Shown here: positions 6,945 through 7,483 of the stretch, piece by piece
Layout: each line of letters starts with the position of its first letter
Numbering within the stretch: position 1 is the first letter of the stretch
Origin: a bacterium
GTDB lineage: Bacteria; Actinomycetota; Actinomycetes; Actinomycetales; Actinomycetaceae
NCBI GenBank assembly: GCA_030544165.1
Contig: JAUNRP010000099.1
Span: forward strand, 1 to 7,483
Direction of reading: 5' to 3'
DNA: 7,483 nt
The notes under the pieces: generated by a model
Database searches by the model: none
Seen by the model: only the letters and a program-made list of their open reading frames with translations
Told to the model about the DNA's origin: nothing
Made by a program: the position numbers and the translations under genes

Positions 6945-6951
6945 GTCCACA

Positions 6952-6956
6952 CCTCC
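6952..6956 (-). promoter_or_regulatory. Shine-Dalgarno fixing the serpin B start
   Basis: GGAGG on the minus strand lies seven bases before the ATG at 6944. The in-frame GTG two codons earlier would be only one base from it, which is too close, and the ATG at 7013 has no such site. Confidence 0.7.
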
Positions 6957-6993
6957 GAGTCGAACCAGGGCCCCGCGGGCCCGCCACAGGTCG

Positions 6994-7023
6994 AAGGTAC
7001 GCCCGAGCATCACCGCTCGTGAA
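6994..7023 (-). promoter_or_regulatory. Candidate promoter of the serpin operon
   Basis: The minus strand shows TTCACG (7018-7023), an 18-base spacer and TACCTT (6994-6999), matching the TTGACA and TANNNT pattern. A start near 6987 would give a leader of about 43 bases to the serpin B ATG. The direct-repeat array lies immediately upstream of this -35, which strengthens the call. Confidence 0.4.
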
Positions 7024-7035
7024 CTGCTGTGCAGG

Positions 7036-7068
7036 ATCGTTATCGGCCCGTTCCCGAATCGTTACGGC
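7036..7068. promoter_or_regulatory. Three 11-bp direct repeats, candidate response-regulator site
   Basis: Read on the plus strand, three consecutive 11-mers begin at 7036 (ATCGTTATCGG), 7047 (CCCGTTCCCGA) and 7058 (ATCGTTACGGC). CGTT recurs at exactly 11-base steps (7038, 7049, 7060), and the first and third units share the 7-mer ATCGTTA. The array ends 13 bases upstream of the proposed -35 of serpin B. Direct repeats of 11 bp are the known site layout of OmpR/PhoB-type regulators, including PhoP of streptomycetes; the identity of the binder here is inference. Confidence 0.4.
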
Positions 7069-7084
7069 GGGGGTGAGGTGGGCC

Positions 7085-7483
7085 TCAGAACCAGAGGCAG
7101 ACGCGCCGGCCCTCCACGTCCACCACGCGCACCTTGGCGTCGAACACGGAGGAGAGCACCGGCTCTGTCACCACCTCGGCTGGCGGCCCCTGGACCACCA
7201 CCTCCCCGTCACGCATTGCGATCACGTGGTCCGCGTAGGCGGCGGCCACGTTCACGTCGTGGAGCACCACCACCACGGTCTTCCCGAGCTCGTCCGCGGT
7301 CTTCCGCAGCAGGGACATCATGGAGGCCTGGTGGCGCACGTCCAGGTTGTTCAGCGGCTCGTCCAGCAGCAGGTACTCGGTGTCCTGCGCGAGCACCATC
7401 GCCACGAACGCCCGCTGGCGCTGCCCGCCGGAGAGCTCATCGAGGTGGCGGGAGGAGACGTCCGCCAGGTCCAGGTACTCGAT
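7085..7483 (-). CDS. Siderophore-type iron ABC importer, ATPase (5' part outside window)
   Basis: This is the C-terminal 132 residues of an ABC ATPase; the Walker A half lies beyond position 7483. Visible in order are the signature LSGGQRQR (visible residues 17-24), Walker B YLLLDEP (37-43), the D-loop NNLD (45-48) and the switch His in VVLHD (72-76). The run QRAFVAMVLAQDT plus LNNLD and the GPP segment near the end closely resemble B. subtilis YclP and related CeuD/FatE-type ATPases as I recall them, so import of ferric-catecholate-like siderophores is likely. The protein works at the inner face of the membrane with two permeases and a binding lipoprotein, presumably encoded to the right. 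It would be the last gene of that operon, since 140 bases and a separate promoter region separate it from serpin B. I saw no iron box of the DtxR/IdeR type in its downstream gap. Substrate assignment is moderate; the ABC import class is firm. Confidence 0.9.
   Translation of the reverse strand: MEYLDLADVSSRHLDELSGGQRQRAFVAMVLAQDTEYLLLDEPLNNLDVRHQASMMSLLRKTADELGKTVVVVLHDVNVAAAYADHVIAMRDGEVVVQGPPAEVVTEPVLSSVFDAKVRVVDVEGRRVCLWF

Noticed and set aside
6957..6966. GGTTCGACTC on the minus strand, like a tRNA T-loop
   Set aside because: The flanking bases do not form a T-stem, and no acceptor, D or anticodon arms are present around it.
6945..7013. Serpin B starting at 7013 with 23 extra residues
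   Set aside because: It would put a long, partly charged segment before a normal lipoprotein signal peptide, and it covers the candidate -10; the SD-supported ATG at 6944 is better.
6945..7084. DtxR/IdeR-type iron box between the ABC ATPase and serpin B
   Set aside because: No TTAGG-type palindrome was found; the only ordered pattern is the CGTT direct repeat.

Overview
The window is very GC-rich DNA that reads as an actinobacterial (Actinomycetota) chromosome. The evidence is strong G/C bias at third codon positions, a probable leaderless gene with a TANNNT -10 box seven bases before its ATG, GTG starts, and lipoprotein signal peptides typical of a Gram-positive envelope. I cannot name the genus from sequence alone.

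Layout, left to right. Positions 1-287 hold no gene I can support; the stretch has degenerate GCGCGC-CCCGA repeats and a hairpin that could end the dxs transcript. Positions 288-2252 (minus) are dxs, the first enzyme of the MEP isoprenoid pathway. A 127-bp divergent intergenic region (2253-2379) separates it from a cytoplasmic S9 (prolyl oligopeptidase-type) serine peptidase at 2380-4296 (plus). That gene converges tail-to-tail with 4293-5585 (minus), and both stop codons lie in one CTAG. 4293-5585 and 5643-6944 (both minus) are two paralogous serpins with lipoprotein signal peptides. At 7085-7483 (minus) is the C-terminal part of the ATPase of a siderophore-type iron ABC importer, cut by the window edge.

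The housekeeping part (dxs) and the iron importer end look ordinary. The accessory core is the serpin pair: two surface-anchored protease inhibitors with near-identical hinges but different reactive loops, which suggests duplication followed by specialisation towards different proteases. Upstream of the pair is an array of three 11-bp direct repeats (CGTT core) placed just above a candidate -35/-10, which looks like a site for an OmpR/PhoB-family response regulator. The serpins may therefore be regulated, and the downstream one may also have its own promoter and a leader hairpin. No complete new defence, mobile or RNA system is visible.
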